Source: Bacillus canaveralius (GTDB lineage: Bacteria; Bacillota; Bacilli; Bacillales; Cytobacillaceae). From it: a DNA stretch of 64,000 nt. The stretch is taken from NCBI RefSeq assembly GCF_002860125.1, contig NZ_PGVA01000013.1, forward strand, positions 1 to 64,000. Direction: 5' to 3'. Below the pieces are notes generated by a model that made no database searches, was not told the origin of the DNA, and saw only the letters and a program-made list of their open reading frames with translations. Positions 61,141 through 64,000 of this stretch are shown here, piece by piece. The position numbers were made by a program, and so were the translations under genes. Position 1 is the stretch's first letter. Every line of letters begins with the position of its first letter.

Positions 61141-61653
61141 ATGATTTATCCATACAATGGAAAAACACCCCGAATAGCTCCAACCGTGTTTCTTGCTGAT
61201 CATGTTACCGTCACCGGGGATGTGAAGATCGGAGAAGAGTCAAGCATTTGGTTTAATACCGTCATTAGAGGGGATGTCGCCCCAACGATTATTGGCAAAA
61301 GGGTGAACATACAGGACAATTCCGTTCTCCATCAAAGCCCCAATCATCCACTCATCATTGAAGATGAAGTCACCGTTGGACACCAGGTGATCCTGCACAG
61401 CTGCCTAATTCGCCAAAAAGCATTAATCGGCATGGGCTCAATCATTTTGGATGAGGCCGAAATTGGCGAAGGAGCTTTTATCGGCGCCGGAAGCCTTGTC
61501 CCGCAAGGAAAAAAGATTCCGCCTAATAGTCTGGCATTTGGCAGACCCGCAAAAGTGATCAGACAATTGACAGATGAAGATAAGCAGGATATGGAGCGGA
61601 TCTCCAGGGAGTATGTTGAAAAAGGCCAGTATTATAAAGCCCTAAAAAAATAG
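61141..61653 (+). CDS. ytoA: Gamma-class carbonic anhydrase-like protein YtoA
   Basis: 170 residues. The start is ATG 61141, 7 bp after AAAGGAG; an ATG two codons earlier is too close. Left-handed beta helix of hexapeptide repeats (VTVTGDVKIGEESSIW onward). Histidines of the metal site lie in DNSVLHQSPNHPL and VGHQVILHSC. Activity is uncertain for members of this size. Divergent from ytpA. Confidence 0.92.
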   Translation: MIYPYNGKTPRIAPTVFLADHVTVTGDVKIGEESSIWFNTVIRGDVAPTIIGKRVNIQDNSVLHQSPNHPLIIEDEVTVGHQVILHSCLIRQKALIGMGSIILDEAEIGEGAFIGAGSLVPQGKKIPPNSLAFGRPAKVIRQLTDEDKQDMERISREYVEKGQYYKALKK

Positions 61654-61796
61654 TATTTTTCCCGAATCCGGCAATCCACTTTTCCTGCAGGCACCTGAGC
61701 ATAGCAAACTCATTATTTATTATTGAATAACAGGCCTTAACATATACTGCTTTCAATCCGATAATAAGCCTATAGATTTGTTAATGGGTGATATAG

Positions 61797-62663
61797 ATGA
61801 ATATATTTTTAATATCAGGGCTGCTGCTCATCTCTCTGCTACTCCTGATTACTTTTATAAAAAAAATGAGTCCCTGGAAGTACGCCTTTATGCTAGTGTT
61901 TATCGCGCTGGTTACTTGTGGTGCCTTCTTAATGGACAACTCCGATAATCAGGTGGCAAAAGCGGTTGAAACAATCAAAAATTTTGTCAATAGATCTGAC
62001 AATGAAGCACTATCGGCTCTCCCTGATGATCGCGATTTTTCGATTATTAAAATTGAGCCCAATGTGCTCCTTGATGCTCCTGCTGTATCACAATTTCCCG
62101 AGCTGCCGCGCGGCTGCGAAGTAACGAGCCTAGCGATGCTCCTTCAGGCCGCAAACGTCCAGGTGGATAAAATGACGCTTGCTGAGCAGATAAAAAAAGA
62201 TCCTACTCCTTTCCAAATCTCTGGGGGACAAATCTTTTTCGGTAACCCGCATGACGGCTTTGTCGGAAGCATGTATTCTTATCATGAACCCGGCCTCGGC
62301 GTTTACCACGAGCCAATTGCACAATTAGCAGAAACGTACCTGCCCGGGAAAATCCTTGATATGACCGGCTCCCGCTTTGAAGAGTTAAAAATTCACCTTT
62401 CCGACGGCAGACCAGTGTGGGTAATTACAAACACTCGCTATAAAAAGCTTGAAAACAGCCAATTTCAAACGTGGAACACACCAACCGGACAAGTCAAGGT
62501 AACTGCCAGGGAACACTCCGTGCTGATCACCGGTTATGATCAAGATTTTGTTTATTTTAATGACCCGCTTAGCGGCGAAAAAAATAAAAAAGCACCCATC
62601 ACCGACTTTGAACAGGCCTGGGTGCAAATGGGAAGCCAGGCAATCACATTTCTATCCCGTTAA
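61797..62663 (+). CDS. Membrane-anchored C39-like cysteine peptidase
   Basis: 288 residues. Two N-terminal transmembrane helices (about 3-22 and 29-47) and an extracellular domain. PRGCEVTSLAMLL gives the cysteine, REHSVLITGYDQD the histidine and YFNDPLSGEKN the aspartate of a C39_2-type papain-like fold. No ABC transporter is present, so this is not a bacteriocin exporter. Substrate unknown. Monocistronic. Confidence 0.88.
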   Translation: MNIFLISGLLLISLLLLITFIKKMSPWKYAFMLVFIALVTCGAFLMDNSDNQVAKAVETIKNFVNRSDNEALSALPDDRDFSIIKIEPNVLLDAPAVSQFPELPRGCEVTSLAMLLQAANVQVDKMTLAEQIKKDPTPFQISGGQIFFGNPHDGFVGSMYSYHEPGLGVYHEPIAQLAETYLPGKILDMTGSRFEELKIHLSDGRPVWVITNTRYKKLENSQFQTWNTPTGQVKVTAREHSVLITGYDQDFVYFNDPLSGEKNKKAPITDFEQAWVQMGSQAITFLSR

Positions 62664-62685
62664 TAACGATGCAGTAATTTTGACA

Positions 62686-62717
62686 GGTCAATTCTTGTAC
62701 CAAAGAATTGACCTTTT
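62686..62717 (+). terminator. Rho-independent terminator
   Basis: AGGTCAATTCTT pairs with AAGAATTGACCTTTT after the C39-like gene. Confidence 0.85.
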
Positions 62718-62743
62718 GCATAGAAACAAATCATAAAAGACAA

Positions 62744-62776
62744 AAGCCCTTTTGTTGCAAAAGGGCCTGGGTTTTC
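62744..62776 (-). terminator. asnB terminator
   Basis: On the minus strand GCCCTTTTG and CAAAAGGGC pair, followed by TTTTGTC. Confidence 0.8.
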
Positions 62777-62777
62777 A

Positions 62778-64000
62778 TTAATTTTCAATAGAGGTCTGAT
62801 ATGATTTTTTCATTTCAAATTCTGTCTGGAACGCATACTTTTTCTCGACATACACATCGTGCCAAAGCATAAACATCAGCACCGTCCAGATTTTCCGGCT
62901 GTTATCCGCTTTATTTTGGCAATGGTCATCAAGCAGGTTCAATAAATATTGTTTGTTAATGAGATGGTCCGTGTTGCTTTCGCGGATCATTTTTTTCGCC
63001 CAATCAATCATTTCATCCTTTAACCAGTGGCGGATTGGAACAGGGAAGCCAAGCTTTTTGCGGTTCAGCACATGATCGGGAACAATTCCTTCAGCAGCTT
63101 TCCGTAAAATATACTTCGTTGTTCCGTTTGCCGTTTTCAGGCTGGTTGGAATTTTCGAAGCAATTTCAAACACGGCTTTATCAAGAAATGGAACACGCAG
63201 CTCCAGTGAATGAGCCATCGTCATTTTATCAGCTTTCAAGAGAATATCGCCGCGCATCCATGTGTGAATATCAATATATTGCATCCGGTCAACTGGATCA
63301 TAGCCATCACTTTCTTCATATAACGGCTTTGTTATGTCCCTATAGTTTAAACGGTTGTTATATACATTAAGGATGTCGCGTTTTTCTTCCTCCGTAAACA
63401 TTTTCGCATTGCCAATATAGCGTTCCTCCATTGGAGTGACGCCTCTTTCAATAAAGCTTTTACCTCTCATGCCATCCGGCATCATGCGGGCAATTCCTTT
63501 CAGCATCGCTTTACCTGTCCGCGGAATTTTGTTAAAAACTTCAAGTGACTGCGGCTCCCGGTAAATATTATAACCTCCGAACAATTCGTCGGCACCCTCA
63601 CCCGACAGCACCACAGTGACATGCTTTCTTGCTTCCCGCGCCACAAAGTACAGCGGCACGGCAGCCGCGTCGGCAAGAGGATCATCCATATGCCACATGA
63701 TTTTCGGCAGTTCATCCATATATTCTTGCGCGGTAATCACATGGCTAATATTTTCGACACCCAGCTTTTCAGCCGTCTCTTTTGCCACATCAATTTCACT
63801 GAAGCCGTTTCGTTCAAATCCAACCGAGAAGGTTTTAATAGCCGGATGAAATTCTTTAGCGATTGAAGCAATAATCGAAGAATCAATTCCGCCTGACAGG
63901 AAAGACCCTACCGGCACATCGCTTCGCATATGAATTTTAACCGAATCGAAAAGAACATCTTTAATTTCTTTAATGTAATCTTGCTCCGACTGTTGGACCG
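62778..64000 (-). CDS. asnB: Asparagine synthetase B (partial, 5' end beyond the window)
   Basis: The C-terminal about 407 residues of a glutamine-hydrolysing asparagine synthase. VPVGSFLSGGIDSSIIASIA is the ATP pyrophosphatase P-loop of the synthetase domain; VLSGEGADELFGGYNIYR is its second conserved block. The N-terminal glutaminase domain lies to the right, outside. It makes asparagine from aspartate, glutamine and ATP. The frame runs open to the window edge. Confidence 0.96.
   Translation of the reverse strand, partial: VQQSEQDYIKEIKDVLFDSVKIHMRSDVPVGSFLSGGIDSSIIASIAKEFHPAIKTFSVGFERNGFSEIDVAKETAEKLGVENISHVITAQEYMDELPKIMWHMDDPLADAAAVPLYFVAREARKHVTVVLSGEGADELFGGYNIYREPQSLEVFNKIPRTGKAMLKGIARMMPDGMRGKSFIERGVTPMEERYIGNAKMFTEEEKRDILNVYNNRLNYRDITKPLYEESDGYDPVDRMQYIDIHTWMRGDILLKADKMTMAHSLELRVPFLDKAVFEIASKIPTSLKTANGTTKYILRKAAEGIVPDHVLNRKKLGFPVPIRHWLKDEMIDWAKKMIRESNTDHLINKQYLLNLLDDHCQNKADNSRKIWTVLMFMLWHDVYVEKKYAFQTEFEMKKSYQTSIEN

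Overview
The window looks like the chromosome of an endospore-forming, moderately low-GC Gram-positive rod of the Bacillaceae. The evidence is an alpha/beta small acid-soluble spore protein, CotF-type coat proteins, a SleL/YaaH cortex hydrolase, a SigH-like sigma factor, a des-desK-desR thermosensor operon, a T-box-controlled leuS, and a leuS/ytqAB/ytpAB/ytoA/asnB block that I recall from Bacillus genomes. No rRNA, tRNA, prophage, intact insertion sequence or CRISPR array was found.

Layout. 1-160: a cyclic-di-GMP-I riboswitch facing left off the window. 0.4-3.7 kb: a membrane-anchored Lon-like protease and a membrane protein with an RHS tail. 3.7-7.3 kb: small membrane and lipoprotein genes, a MITE-like element, a decayed kinase, and a DUF2161 nuclease-fold protein. 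7.4-15 kb: very small genes, spore genes, a frameshifted permease and a SigH paralogue, bracketed by two nearly identical 6S RNA genes; then Dps and a DinB-like protein. 15.4-19.7 kb: CotF-type genes, a divergent oxidoreductase/LysR locus in which two of three genes carry frameshifts, and an ECF sigma factor fused to a VOC domain. 20.3-27.8 kb: SulP-ArsR, alkaline phosphatase with Pho boxes, SleL. 27.9-36.1 kb: a Fic toxin-antitoxin pair, a transporter, a deletion scar joining two gene fragments, housekeeping hydrolases, and a large secreted YvnB-like protein. 36.3-45.4 kb: MerR/CMD aldehyde-type pair, desR-desK-des, signal peptidase I, MarR/rhodanese remnants, an orphan PAS histidine kinase and a membrane metallophosphoesterase. 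45.6-54 kb: leuS and a sigma-54-controlled ketone-body operon (scoA-scoB-gntP-hydroxybutyrate dehydrogenase) with its PAS-AAA-Fis activator. 54.3-64 kb: an MFS pump, Hsp20, the tRNA-modification pair ytqA/ytqB, the ytpA-ytpB terpenoid/lysophospholipid pair, gamma carbonic anhydrase, a C39-type peptidase and asnB (cut by the right edge).

The most unusual structure is not a gene. Seven intergenic arrays each hold 5-10 copies of a short core spaced almost exactly 20-21 bp, about two helical turns. The core differs between loci (TTAAGCGAAA, TATCCGCGAAA, or TTGATGATA types) but is homogeneous within a locus. An eighth array has five copies at exactly 52 bp, each able to form a hairpin. They sit only between genes and are not coding. 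The window also carries many disrupted genes (at least nine), some at runs of seven identical bases, so the frameshifts need checking against reads before they are read as biology.
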